From contig JAUPSS010000002.1 in the NCBI GenBank assembly GCA_040285825.1, positions 1,488,001 to 1,552,000 of the forward strand: a stretch of DNA of 64,000 bases. The letters run 5' to 3'. Source of the stretch: Eukaryota sp. TZLM1-RC (Eukaryota; Metamonada: BaSk clade). The notes under the pieces are model-generated. The model ran no database searches. It was not told the origin of the DNA and saw only the letters and a list, made by a program, of their open reading frames with translations. Positions within the stretch are counted from its first letter, which is position 1; every line of letters starts with the position of its first letter. The translations under genes were made by a program, and so were the position numbers. Below, in pieces: positions 54,106 through 63,960 of this stretch.

Positions 54106-55920
54106 ATGAACTTTGAGTCTTCCTATGACCTTTCTCTTCCATCAACTATTGGAGTGACACCTGTAGATGACTCTCTCCTAATAACCTCCAAAAATGCAAT
54201 TACTTTGTGGGAAAATGGTAAAGAATTAGCTAGTTGGATGCTTGAACCAGGATCTTTCACTGAAGGCTTCACTGTTCCTTGTACAGCTACTTCGTCTGAC
54301 TCAGTCAGTCGTTTCTGGGCCGTTGTTGATGGTACAAAAATTGTTACTTGGCTACGGATACATCGTAATATACCAACTCCTGTCTTCACTTGTAGTTCAT
54401 CAGTTGTCAATATACACCCTTACACCTCTGGTATCGTTTGTTCACTCTCTACGAATCAACTCATTCCAATCTCAACGGACTATGTTGATAATCCATTACC
54501 TATGGAGTCTGACGTGATCTCCCTCAACCTTCCCTGTACGACCAACAACTCTCTCATCAGTTCCTTCTCTGTCTTTTATCACGGATCTCCTTATATTCTC
54601 ACCCTTTCCTATACCTCACCTCACCTTAACCTCAATTTTTTCCACATCTCCCCTATCCTTGAAATCACTCATGCTTCAACAGCATCTATTCACTTTCCCG
54701 ACTATGTTTCCTCTTCTTTTTGTTCTTCTTCATTCTCTCTGTGCCTAGTTGATTTTGATTGTGTTTCAATTTTCTCTCTTTCTGATATGGAACCTGTCAA
54801 AGAATCTGTGGTACATGTACCATTTCAAGGAATCACATTGTCATTTGGTTTAAGTTGTGGTTCATTTGTTTTTGCTAACCAGAAGCAGGTTTGTTGCCTA
54901 CAGTTCGGTAACTATTATGAATCAAATATGACTGACTTTGGTAGAATTCTCGCAGTTTCTGAACATTTAGATAGACTTTTAGTAATTTCTGATCAGAAAA
55001 TTTTCCTTATAACATCACCAAAAGTCCAAACTTTTGCTGATTTGTTTGATGTTCCTTCTGAAACTTTAGCAGCAACGTTTACAAGAGATGATATTCCTCA
55101 CATTATAAAGACAGTCAGTGAATCTGGTCTAAGTGAATTTGGTAGTGATTATTTGATTGATTTTATTAATTATTGTATTGATAATGAATTTTTTGAAATT
55201 GTTGCTTTTATTTATCTTTCAATTCCTGATCTTCCGGTCGAAAACTCAATCAAATGTCTTTTGCAGTTTATTGACTCTTCACGTGATGAGTTTCCGTATG
55301 CCAGTCTTATTGATTGGTCTTCTTTAATCAAGAGAGTTTTTAACTGTCAATCAACCAATGATAGTCTTGTACTGTCTGATGAAACTTCCTTTATCGATCC
55401 AAGTAATTGGTGGGCCAATGAAGTTGTACCTATTCTGGAAAAACTTGGTATTTATAAACCACAGACTCAAAATATGGAGGAATCGATAGTCTCTGAGATT
55501 CAAATTAATTTTGACCGTCTGGTTTTGATTTTTGGTCTTTTAAACGTGACAAGTACCCCCAAAATGATTCAAGGTTGTTTTACTAATCTTTTAGACACTC
55601 ATCACTTGAATTCAATCGTTTCCTTTTTTAATTCAATCTTAACATCAGTTCTATTAGATCCTTATATTCATTCAACGTTTAGGTATTTGTTTTTAATTAA
55701 AATTCCAAAGTTTTTGGGGGCTCTAATTGATTCTCAATTGGTAAATATAGGTGTAAATTGTGATGCCAATATTTTAAAAAACCTGTCAAATCTCACTCAA
55801 TTAGTATTGATTGAAGGTAAGAAGTCGATGGAAATCTTGGGAATAATGACCTCTTCACATGTTCCTATCAGTTTCAACAAAAAACCACTAATTGAAAAAG
55901 AATTTATTAATCTTGAATAG
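54106..55920 (+). CDS. NOL11-like WD40/alpha-solenoid protein
   Basis: 604 residues from ATG at 54106 (MNFESSYDLSLPSTIGV); the in-frame TTG 11 codons earlier is rejected as a start. The N-terminal half is a beta-propeller: 'SLLITSKNAITLWENGKELASWMLEPGSFTEGF' and 'RFWAVVDGTKIVTWLRIHRN' parallel the first blades of NOL11 (hhhT..g..hhLy.h..qk.l.SW....g; hhhV.d.Kvlr.W). The second half is helical (from about residue 310), as in NOL11. NOL11 is a t-UTP of the small-subunit processome and supports Pol I transcription and pre-18S rRNA processing in the nucleolus. Other WD40-solenoid proteins (coat or HOPS-type) share the layout, so identity is tentative. Confidence 0.45.
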   Translation: MNFESSYDLSLPSTIGVTPVDDSLLITSKNAITLWENGKELASWMLEPGSFTEGFTVPCTATSSDSVSRFWAVVDGTKIVTWLRIHRNIPTPVFTCSSSVVNIHPYTSGIVCSLSTNQLIPISTDYVDNPLPMESDVISLNLPCTTNNSLISSFSVFYHGSPYILTLSYTSPHLNLNFFHISPILEITHASTASIHFPDYVSSSFCSSSFSLCLVDFDCVSIFSLSDMEPVKESVVHVPFQGITLSFGLSCGSFVFANQKQVCCLQFGNYYESNMTDFGRILAVSEHLDRLLVISDQKIFLITSPKVQTFADLFDVPSETLAATFTRDDIPHIIKTVSESGLSEFGSDYLIDFINYCIDNEFFEIVAFIYLSIPDLPVENSIKCLLQFIDSSRDEFPYASLIDWSSLIKRVFNCQSTNDSLVLSDETSFIDPSNWWANEVVPILEKLGIYKPQTQNMEESIVSEIQINFDRLVLIFGLLNVTSTPKMIQGCFTNLLDTHHLNSIVSFFNSILTSVLLDPYIHSTFRYLFLIKIPKFLGALIDSQLVNIGVNCDANILKNLSNLTQLVLIEGKKSMEILGIMTSSHVPISFNKKPLIEKEFINLE

Positions 55921-56070
55921 TTATTTTAGTCTTTTAGTTTAAATAAAATTTACAAATCAACATAGTAAAAAATGGAAAAAATAAAAAAATGGAAAAATTA
56001 TCCATAAAAAGCTATAATATATACAAAATAAATTGATAAACAATCAATACAAAAAAAACAAAATGTACAA

Positions 56071-56502
56071 TTAAGGTGACTCCAGTGTAGAATTAGGTAA
56101 CTCATTCTGTTTGTGTACAAAGGGAGACTGCACTAGTGAACCCTCTTGATCAACAAATGTTCCACATGTAACTTTGGCATTAACAGACCTGCTGTTGAGA
56201 TTTGACGAATCTCTCTTCTTAACGGGTGAATGAAATGTATTGCGTTCCTGATGACCAAGAGCAAATGCCTGAACTAAGTCAAAGGTTGAAGAGTCAATAA
56301 AGCCATCCAAACGCAGAAAGTCATCCTCATCATCAGAAGGCATATCAATAGATGTTGGAAGTGATTGAAGATCAGTAGCATTCTGAGGCATGCTGCTGTT
56401 GAGAGAGGTTCCAAATGAAGAATGATGAGAGTTGTTGATTTCTTGTTCTATCTCAGTAACCAAAGACTTTGAGTGACACGTCTTTGCCAGAAGTGCACCC
56501 AT
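56071..56502 (-). CDS. Possible myristoylated/palmitoylated Ser-rich protein, unknown
   Basis: 143 residues from ATG. MGALLAKTCHSKSLV has Gly2 and a Cys at position 9, the layout of a dually acylated N-terminus. The rest is Ser/Asn-rich with an acidic patch (PSDDEDDFLRLDGFI) and 'FHSPVKKR', a likely kinase site. No domain. A peripheral membrane role is inferred from the N-terminus alone. Confidence 0.5.
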   Translation of the reverse strand: MGALLAKTCHSKSLVTEIEQEINNSHHSSFGTSLNSSMPQNATDLQSLPTSIDMPSDDEDDFLRLDGFIDSSTFDLVQAFALGHQERNTFHSPVKKRDSSNLNSRSVNAKVTCGTFVDQEGSLVQSPFVHKQNELPNSTLESP

Positions 56503-56665
56503 AAGGGTAGAATAATTGGATGTTGTAACAAGTATGACTAAAGTGGACCAAAAATCAAAATTAAAGTATTTTAGCTGTAACTTTTTTTTCTTCCTTCCAC
56601 TACATAAAACCGTTTAACTTAAAACCTGGCTGAACTGCGATCATTGCTTCTATTCTTTCTTGTTG

Positions 56666-57447
56666 ATGCCTGAATCAGTTTCTGATTCCAATGGAGTCAA
56701 AACAAAGAACGATAGACAACAAGATGCTCAAGACGTCCTTTCCACCTCTCCTCCTCAACCTCTACTCTCTTCATTTTTGGACAAAAAAAATTTCTGATCA
56801 AGAATTTTTAGAAAATCACGATGAAAACAAAGTTTGTTCAAAAACGAAGCCACGCTCCTACAGATGCTCAAAATGTCGACAACAAGGACATAATGCTCAA
56901 ACATGCCCCAATGTTGGAAAAAATGATGTGACAAATTCTGAAACAAAATGTAAAAGAAAATTTATTAGAAGAACAGAGTCTAAGGTAGAACCAATAAATG
57001 ATTCTCCACAGGTTGTTCCAAAACCAGTTAACAATCGATTCAAGTACAAAACTTGCAACAATTGTGGTATTTCTTTTAGAAAAAATGCAAAAGGAAAAAC
57101 GGCTGATCGATGCTTGAAATGCCGCATAGTTGATAACTATCATCCTCCCAAAAGAATACCTCAAGAAATTCATCCGACCAAATGCAATGAATTTGCTTTC
57201 GTTTTTCAAAGTTTTTTGGATCAATTATGTAAAGGAAAGTATGCTATCATTATGCTTTGGGAATTTTTTGGTTCTTTTTGTGGTGGCAATCTATCGAGTT
57301 CACAAGATACTTCATTCAAATATGGACTGCAACTGGAAACTAACAAAATCACAGACAACATCAACATTTTCCCTTGATAAATTAACACTAAGAGCAGCAG
57401 CATTCACTCCGTCACAAGTGCCTATACCAAATTTAAAAGCAACATGA
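56666..57447 (+). pseudogene. CCHC zinc-knuckle ORF, broken, probably mobile-element derived
   Basis: A first frame from ATG at 56666 (MPESVSDSNGVKTK) moves near 56790 into 56691-57377. 'YRCSKCRQQGHNAQTCPN' (about 56861-56914) is a classic CCHC knuckle (CX2CX3GHX4C). A second Cys motif, 'CNNCGISFRKNAKG...DRCLKC', follows at about 57055-57120. Basic residues are abundant between. The frame then degrades. Such a pair of Cys motifs near the N-terminus fits LINE, MULE or gag-like proteins; I cannot decide. It sits next to the 3' end of LINE L5, on the other strand. Confidence 0.45.
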
Positions 57448-57663
57448 AAATCTTTAGCACTTTCTTGATACGATTGAAAACCAGTTTAGATAAGACGTGA
57501 GATCACTCCGCCAATTGCAATGGGACGAACTCTTCCATTTGACTTCGCTAATGGAATCAATCTTGAAGAACATACTTCTGCAGGAAAGCTTTTAGAATTT
57601 TGCATAATTAAATTGTATAAACGGGTCAGTCAAGGTATTGCTAAATTGAAAAAGTGAGTTACA

Positions 57664-59861
57664 GCTCATTTATTTATTGAATTTGCACACTTAATTAAAT
57701 TAACTCATAACTAATGGGACGAAATTCATTGAACCAAGATTTCCTCTACAAAATCTTGATCTGCTTGCTGTCTCGCTAAAGCTTCTCTAATTCGATTGAA
57801 AAAACGAGGCAATCCATTAATTATGGCAAATTGAATTCAAAAGCGCCATAAAAAGATATCAAATCTTTTCATTGTTTTTCGTTCAACCATTTTTTGAAAA
57901 TCATTCAAAAAAGTGCGGCTTCTACTGATAGTCTTCCCTATATCGAAAATGGGAAAGCAATAAAAACCAGTGGTGTATTTCTACCAGTATTAGCCTCTTC
58001 GATAACTTTGTGATATTTTCTATGTTTTTCTTTAGCTTTAAAATCAAGAGCACTCAAAGGATTAAGTTTTCTTCTGTAAACCAAAGTGTCTTTTGCAACA
58101 TTACAGGAGACAAAGTCAACACCAGCTTCAGAGTTTTCAATCCAATCACAGTATACATCACCTCTATCATCAGAACCAAAACTATTCAATGACAGTGTTT
58201 CCTTCAGCAGAGGTTCTTTGATACACAAAATTCTTGCAGTTTGGGCCATATTAAAAACAGAGTCTCTAACAGTATCATGTAATGAAGAACGATAAGTTAG
58301 CAGTTTCGAACAATTAATAGCATGGCGCAAAGTGAGTTGAGGTGAATTCGAACAAATACATTTTTCTTTTGATAATAATTGATTAATACTGTTGTTGTTA
58401 CTGATAAACTAACTTGGTAGATAGATGTAGACAGATGAGGAATTCACATGATGACGTGGCACTGGTTCAAGAACAAGTATTTTTATTAATAAATCTCCTA
58501 TTTCTTCTTTTCATCTTTGGTATTTCTGCCTAACGGCATCAATAGGGATATTCAAAGATAATTTCATTTTTGTTACAAACGCATCATTAGTACCACACAG
58601 TCTAAATCTTTGGTACAATGGTTACAAACAGTGAAGAATCTGATGACTGGTTTTCACAAACACCCTTTTCCAATAACAATGAGTGGAGATCTTGACTTAA
58701 AACAGACGAGCTGCATATATTATTATAAAGATCATTTTAATACATTCCAGTCAATCGTTTCTGTAATGTTCGCAGAGTGTATTGTAAATCTAAGAAATTC
58801 TTTTCCGCTAGATTACCATTGAATGATTGGGGAAAGCATCAACTCCATTTTTCTACATCAATTTTTGAAATTTTATCATTTAAAGCAAAAAAGTAGAACT
58901 TTGCGTTGTCATTAATAAATTTTCCCAATCGGCAAATCTTGCAGAAAACTCAAAAATTGCATTTCTACATCCACCAATAAAAGCACATGAAGTAAGAATA
59001 AAAGCCTTTGTCCAACCTAAACCGCCATAATGTATACTAAGATCAGCATGAGCAGGAATTTGGAACATTTTACATCCTAGTAATTGTGATAAATTTTTTG
59101 CATGTAGTTCATTGAACTTTCGGGCCAAAGGCCTAGAGATAAGAGGATTTGTAGATCGAATTATAGGATTAAAGTTGGAACTAAAACATAGTCTTATAAT
59201 CGTAAATTTGATATATTTAGGTATATCTAAAGTCATCATTCGGTCAATTTGTTCAGAAATCGAGTTCAACTTTTTCAAACAATTCTTTGGTAATTTCATC
59301 ATTATTTCCTCAAAACGAACCCAAATGACGAATAGCATCAATTGAATATAATTTGGCTTGAATTTCAATACCATCAACTGGTGTAGAAACTGGAGAATTT
59401 GAAAGTAAAACACATTTCAGTAAATTAAGTTGGAGGCCAATTTTGTTAAATAGTTCTTTGAAACATACAGTTGCTTTTTTCACAATCTTTATATCACCTA
59501 TAAGTACAACATCATCCATATATGCAATCATTTTTAGCGAATGAAACATCACTTGAATTTGTAATAAAATAGAATGAATGGCCAAACAAAACAAAAGAGG
59601 TCCAAAAGGATCTCCTTGCTTTACACCACTTGATGATTTCAAAATAGAATTACCAAAATGCAAATTAGAATTTGAGCTATATGTTGTTTGAAAATAAGGC
59701 ATTAATTCTGGCAAATATTGTAACAAAGCACCATGAATACTGCAACGACTGAGTGAATTGAATGCATTGCTAAAATCCAACGACATACAAACATTGGACA
59801 TTGCATGGATAGAAACATGTTTCCAACAAAATAATTTTCCTACATCCCAATGCGTGGTCAC
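57664..59861 (-). mobile_element. LINE with RT and restriction-like endonuclease (copy L5)
   Basis: The longest LINE copy. In minus-strand order: RT from 59861 ('MSLDFSNAFNSLSR', motif A with Asp; 'SSGVKQGDPFGPLLFCLAIH', motif B; 'IAYMDDVVLIGD', the YMDD box, about 59525-59490), then a frame change near 59330. The thumb segment follows (59413-58880; 'ADLSIHYGGLGWTKA'), a degraded middle, and 'CICSNSPQLTLRHAINCSKLLTYRSSLHD' (Cys-His knuckle, about 58358-58270). Last come 'DDRGDVYCDWIENSEAGVDFVSCNVAKD' (58195-58090) and an interrupted C-terminus to TGA at 57726. The 3' UTR runs to about 57664. The upstream part of RT is missing. Its 5' end falls at the start of the canopy gene. Confidence 0.88.
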
Positions 59862-60365
59862 GTACTACTTGTGCTCTTGGCCGTCCTGGTTTTTTCATCA
59901 GCCAAGCCAATTACGCCGGAATTGCGTTGTAGTGCTTGTCGTACCATAGTCAAACTTATAAATGAAGGACTTGCCAATCTTCCACAAAGAAATGTCAATG
60001 TAGGATGGAGAATAGACTCTCAAGGTAAACGTGTCACAAAGCAAGTACCCCTTAGCAAAAGCCATGAAGGTGTCTCCCAGGTGTTGGACGAGCTCTGTGA
60101 AGATCTTGGTTCATATGGTATTTATACTGACCCCACCGGAGTTAAGCATTTCAAATCTTTGTCCGGAGGAAGCATTTCTGGGTCATTCTCTATTGATGGA
60201 GAATCCAGTGCTTTTTTTGGCAGGGAATGCCGTCGTGTTGCTGGAGGGTTTGAGTCTGAGATTAGTGACATTATATTTGCCGAAGAAGACCTCTATGAAA
60301 CGCTTTGTCTAGATGTTCTAGAGGTTTGTGATACCAATATGGCTATTTTTGAACAGGAGCTGTAA
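59850..60365 (+). CDS. Canopy/MSAP-like saposin-fold protein (DUF3456)
   Basis: 171 residues: MRGHVLLVLLAVLVFSSA signal peptide, then 'LRCSACRTIVKLINEGL', 'VNVGWRIDSQGKRVTKQVPLSKSHEGVSQVLDELCEDL', a central loop and 'CRRVAGGFESEISDIIF...LYETLCLDVLEVC'. Six Cys in the canopy pattern (CxxC; LC; C; LC...C) and the 'vG.R.d..G.r...hh...S' stretch match canopy proteins (CNPY/MSAP, TMEM4). They are soluble ER proteins that assist folding of receptors. No HDEL-like ER signal is visible (ends FEQEL). The 5' flank is LINE L5 DNA: the start codon overlaps or lies within about 20 bp of the LINE end, so the original promoter may be displaced. Confidence 0.85.
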   Translation: MRGHVLLVLLAVLVFSSAKPITPELRCSACRTIVKLINEGLANLPQRNVNVGWRIDSQGKRVTKQVPLSKSHEGVSQVLDELCEDLGSYGIYTDPTGVKHFKSLSGGSISGSFSIDGESSAFFGRECRRVAGGFESEISDIIFAEEDLYETLCLDVLEVCDTNMAIFEQEL

Positions 60366-60575
60366 GAAGCTTATGCAATTAGATATTTATTTTGAAAATG
60401 TTGAAATAAGCACGTTTTATTGATAAAAACACTCTTTAAATGCAATTGTAAATGATATTACCTAATCACGTTATTATTATCCTTAAATACAAATGTTTCA
60501 ACACTAATTGAAAGATATATAAAAAAGATAATAAATAAACAACTGTACAACTAAATTATAATAATAATATAAATA
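60366..60575. other. Convergent intergenic gap
   Basis: 210 bp of AT-rich sequence between the stops of the canopy and RPAP1 genes; no feature. Confidence 0.6.
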
Positions 60576-63002
60576 TTATGTGAAGCAATCAATGTTATTA
60601 AATTGAGATAAAGATTCTTGAATTTCTCTGGCAATTTGGTAAAAAATGCTACTGTTTGCCTTGTTAACGTAGTTATTAATGAATCGAATAGAGAATGTTG
60701 ATGTTGGCTTTTTTGATTTTTTCAACCAATTTACGATACAAGAAATAAATTCAAGTAGATCTTCACTCAGTTGCAGATTGAGAGCATTATTGAAACAATG
60801 TTCATTGAAAGGTTCTTCTAATAAATGAAAAACGGGAATTAATTCCTTCTGATAATGCAAAATCAAATTAATGTCAGACAATATAAAAGAACTTACAAGC
60901 GAACAAAGAAGAGGATTGTTGTCTTCAACAAAAACAGTGACCAAAGTTTTGAAATGCTTTGGTTCCAATTTGAGTGGAAAGTATGTATTAGCTTTGAGAA
61001 GAGAAACATAAATACTGAAAGTAGATGGACAAAGGACACATGGCACAATGGATAAAAGAATTTCTAACTTGAAACTACAGCTTGGAAGAAAAGAATCAAA
61101 GAATAACAAAATAGAAAGAAAGTGTAAAAGATCTTGACCTTTTAATTCGCAGACCAAAGGATACACAAAGTAAGTAATATTTTCAAATATTTTCTGAGGA
61201 ATCTTGAAGAAAAGTTGATTGCAAGAATGATATTTTGCCACATGGAAATTAATTAACTCACTGGAAAAATGAGAAGAATTAGAATGTGCAAAGGAAAACA
61301 AAAAAGTAAAAAATTGTTTTAAACAAACGAAATCACTGATCGGAATGGAATTAAATAAACTGAGATAAGTGGGATTAAATTCTGGTGAATTATTCAAATA
61401 GATAAATTTGTTTAATTGAATTCTATAAAAAACATTCTGCTCAATAAACGAAGTTGCTTTTAAATCAGAAATGAAAGAATAAATAGAAGAATCAAAACTT
61501 TCAAGATTAATAAAATTACTTGAATAATAATGGAACTCAATTAAATCTGCAGAAATTTCATCACAAAGAGGGTAATTCTTTAAATAAGAGTCGACTGTTC
61601 TCACAAAGCTTTTGATATTTCTTGACAAACTTTCAAATTTCTGTAAATTAATGAAATCATTGCTACAAAAAGTATTGAAGGTCTTCAACACCAAAGGCAG
61701 GGAAAGCTGGTCTAATTCGCTCAGTTTAATATCAAAAACTCTCAAAGCCAATGAAGAAAAATAAAGCGAATTGGTGTCATTGATTTGAGTAAGACTAAAT
61801 TTAAATATTGAATGAATAATAAACAGAAATGGATCATCAAGACCACCAATTCCAAATTGATTTACATAAAGAAGAGCTTCATTGAGAAATCCCCCTTTTT
61901 GAATTAAAAAACTAATTGCTAATGAATTGAAATAATCAAAACCATATTGACTAAGGGAATAATTTAAAAAATTAGGAACTTCAATATTACTTAAAGACAA
62001 AGCAGTAACTATAGAATTGATGGGAAGTTTTGAATTAAAGGTCGATTGACAATCAATTAAATCAACAACAGAAGAACTTAATGACTTATTAAATAATATT
62101 AAAATAGATAAAATAGAGGAAAATCTATCACACAAAGAATAATTCTGCAATACGGAATACCAAACTTGTTGTAAAGGAACTCTTACAAAAAATGTAGCAG
62201 CTTGGACCAAAATCAATGAGTGTGTCAGCTCAAAAAGTGACGGATCAGGATCACTACTTGACTCGACTTTTGATTGAAACTGTTTCAATAAATTCTCGTA
62301 CTCGTCCTCTGACACGAAGTTTCCAATAACAAAAGAATGAGCCAAGTCATGGTAACTTGGCCATTTAAAACAACAATTAATAATGATAAATAATGTTTCA
62401 ACAACATTGACTAACAAAGAAAAGTCCTTGGAAGTCAATAGACTACAAATCAACTCAACAAGTCTAGAACTAGCAACAAAATACAAGAATTCGCCCAACT
62501 CATTCTCCTTTAGATTGCTTATGATCCTTCCAATTGTTTTAACTCCAACAACAACCTGTGGAATGTATTCGGAAGAGCAGTAGAGAGCTAAATCATGGAG
62601 AGTGTATCCAGCAAGGTCTTCAGTTGAGGAGTGGTGATGGAGACCTCGTGAAATGGGGACATCTGTTAGAGGGGAAACAGGAAGACCATTGAAGTCAAAG
62701 CGGGTGGCTAGTATACGGTCATACCATGGAAGTGATGAAAGTGAAGTCTGAGAAGGAAAAGTAAGATTGTTAGTCCATTGTAACTTGTTTATATCAGTAA
62801 GAGTGAGAGATGCAAGTAAGTCCTCAGCAGATGTCGAAGGTGTGGTAGACTTCTTAGGTGAGGTTGTTGTTGTGACTGGTTCATTTCTACTGTACAGTTT
62901 CTTTGGTTTTGGAAAAGAGCCTTTCTTTATGTTGATGGGTTGTGGAGGAGCAGAAGGTCGTTCAACAATGTCCTTCACAATGTCACACTGTACATGGTCC
63001 AT
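60576..63002 (-). CDS. RPAP1: RNA polymerase II-associated protein 1 (RPAP1)-like
   Basis: 808 residues from ATG at 63002. Residues 95-160 hold the RPAP1 C-terminal-domain signature: 'ATRFDFNGLPVSPL', 'ISRGLHHHSSTEDLAGYTLHDLALYCSS', 'QVVVGVKTIGRII', matching 'aRFd.kG......d.p...GLHHHg...e.pGYTl.EL..L.RS....QR..al..l..h'. The remainder is a long, weakly conserved helical repeat region, as in other RPAP1 proteins. RPAP1 helps assemble and import Pol II and supports Mediator-Pol II contact. The N-terminus has a short disordered Pro/Ser/Thr part but lacks the longer RPAP1_N region of animals. A core-promoter motif lies 26 nt before the ATG. Confidence 0.85.
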   Translation of the reverse strand: MDHVQCDIVKDIVERPSAPPQPINIKKGSFPKPKKLYSRNEPVTTTTSPKKSTTPSTSAEDLLASLTLTDINKLQWTNNLTFPSQTSLSSLPWYDRILATRFDFNGLPVSPLTDVPISRGLHHHSSTEDLAGYTLHDLALYCSSEYIPQVVVGVKTIGRIISNLKENELGEFLYFVASSRLVELICSLLTSKDFSLLVNVVETLFIIINCCFKWPSYHDLAHSFVIGNFVSEDEYENLLKQFQSKVESSSDPDPSLFELTHSLILVQAATFFVRVPLQQVWYSVLQNYSLCDRFSSILSILILFNKSLSSSVVDLIDCQSTFNSKLPINSIVTALSLSNIEVPNFLNYSLSQYGFDYFNSLAISFLIQKGGFLNEALLYVNQFGIGGLDDPFLFIIHSIFKFSLTQINDTNSLYFSSLALRVFDIKLSELDQLSLPLVLKTFNTFCSNDFINLQKFESLSRNIKSFVRTVDSYLKNYPLCDEISADLIEFHYYSSNFINLESFDSSIYSFISDLKATSFIEQNVFYRIQLNKFIYLNNSPEFNPTYLSLFNSIPISDFVCLKQFFTFLFSFAHSNSSHFSSELINFHVAKYHSCNQLFFKIPQKIFENITYFVYPLVCELKGQDLLHFLSILLFFDSFLPSCSFKLEILLSIVPCVLCPSTFSIYVSLLKANTYFPLKLEPKHFKTLVTVFVEDNNPLLCSLVSSFILSDINLILHYQKELIPVFHLLEEPFNEHCFNNALNLQLSEDLLEFISCIVNWLKKSKKPTSTFSIRFINNYVNKANSSIFYQIAREIQESLSQFNNIDCFT

Positions 63003-63014
63003 TGTTACAGATAT

Positions 63015-63028
63015 TGTCTATAACAATG
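63015..63028 (-). promoter_or_regulatory. Core-promoter motif of RPAP1
   Basis: CATTGTTATAGACA on the minus strand, its first base 26 nt before the ATG at 63002. Same sequence and spacing as at 48221-48234. Confidence 0.7.
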
Positions 63029-63102
63029 AAATGAGATGTAGAGGGATTGAGTTTTTGAGAAGTGGAAGATTTTCTCCTTGATACCTTTTCTTTGAACCTT
63101 CA

Positions 63103-63960
63103 TCAACCTTGTCTATCTTCACCTTTTACATTTGCTTCCATCACTGCCAACATATTCAGCGAAGCATTTCGATTTCTATTCCACACACTTTCGCATGATT
63201 TACACATGGTAAGCCCGTGACGAATAGGCATCTCATGCCTCTTCCATGGCCTTGGATTTGTGCACCATCGGAATGTTTCAACTGTTTTCTCCGCTTTCTT
63301 GCAGTTGAAACAACAGCAACTGGTTCGAAACTCATCAATCAAAAAGACCTTATAACCAGCCTTTTTAAATAAATTTCTCAAACCTTTTCCTTTGGTAGGT
63401 TCTTTGAATTTCATGTGTTTTCGTTGTTCCCAGTCTCCTATTCCAATAACTACTGGGCTGGGATCACCAATAACTGATTTGAATCTCTGAATCATCTTCG
63501 CCTCAGATCTTGTGCGATTAATCTCAGCCCACCATCTTAGTTTCCTAAATATTTTTTGATGATAGACTTCACAAACAATACTATTCACAAAATTCTTTTG
63601 TTTAATATATGCCATAAATCTATCAAACCTGCAGTTTTTGGAATTGAATTGGGATAATGTTGTTTCCCATTCTGCTACAGATTTAGTTTTTTTGATCATT
63701 GTTAGTCAAATCTAATGAGTAATCAATTTCGTGGGGAATATTGATTTCTTGAGGTACTTCACCTCTTAATAAACTAATTGTTCTTTCAGTCATTTGATTA
63801 ATTATACTGCTGTTTAATTCCTTCCATTGTTGTTGCTCTTCAGATGGTTCATAATTGGATAGATCAATCACTCTACCAGTAGAGTTACTTATTGTGATAA
63901 GAGTGTCTTTTCGTGAGATGTCTCATATTTTTTTGAATTTGGAACTTTTCGACTGAAATC
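63103..63960 (-). pseudogene. Fanzor-like nuclease, C-terminal part, F6
   Basis: Minus strand, running in from the right window edge. 'DTLITISNSTGRVIDLSN' (about 63905-63850) resembles the strand after RuvC-I, but the usual 'DPG' is not intact. One frame change near 63690 leads to 63699-63103, with 'VVIGIGDWEQRKHMKF', 'KGLRNLFKKAGYKVFLIDEFRTSCCCFNC' (RuvC-II Glu, TS, CxxC), 'HEMPIRHGLTMCKSC' (second CxxC) and 'VWNRNRNASLNMLAV' (RuvC-III with N-R-N for N-R-D), stop at 63103. This layout is close to viral/Fanzor2-type TnpB relatives. It ends about 100 bp from the RPAP1 start. Upstream sequence is outside the window. Confidence 0.7.

Noticed and set aside
57440-57660. Plus-strand frame 'MGRTLPFDFANGINLEEHTS...' as a separate gene
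   Set aside because: About 50 codons, no start context or domain, between two pieces of mobile elements.
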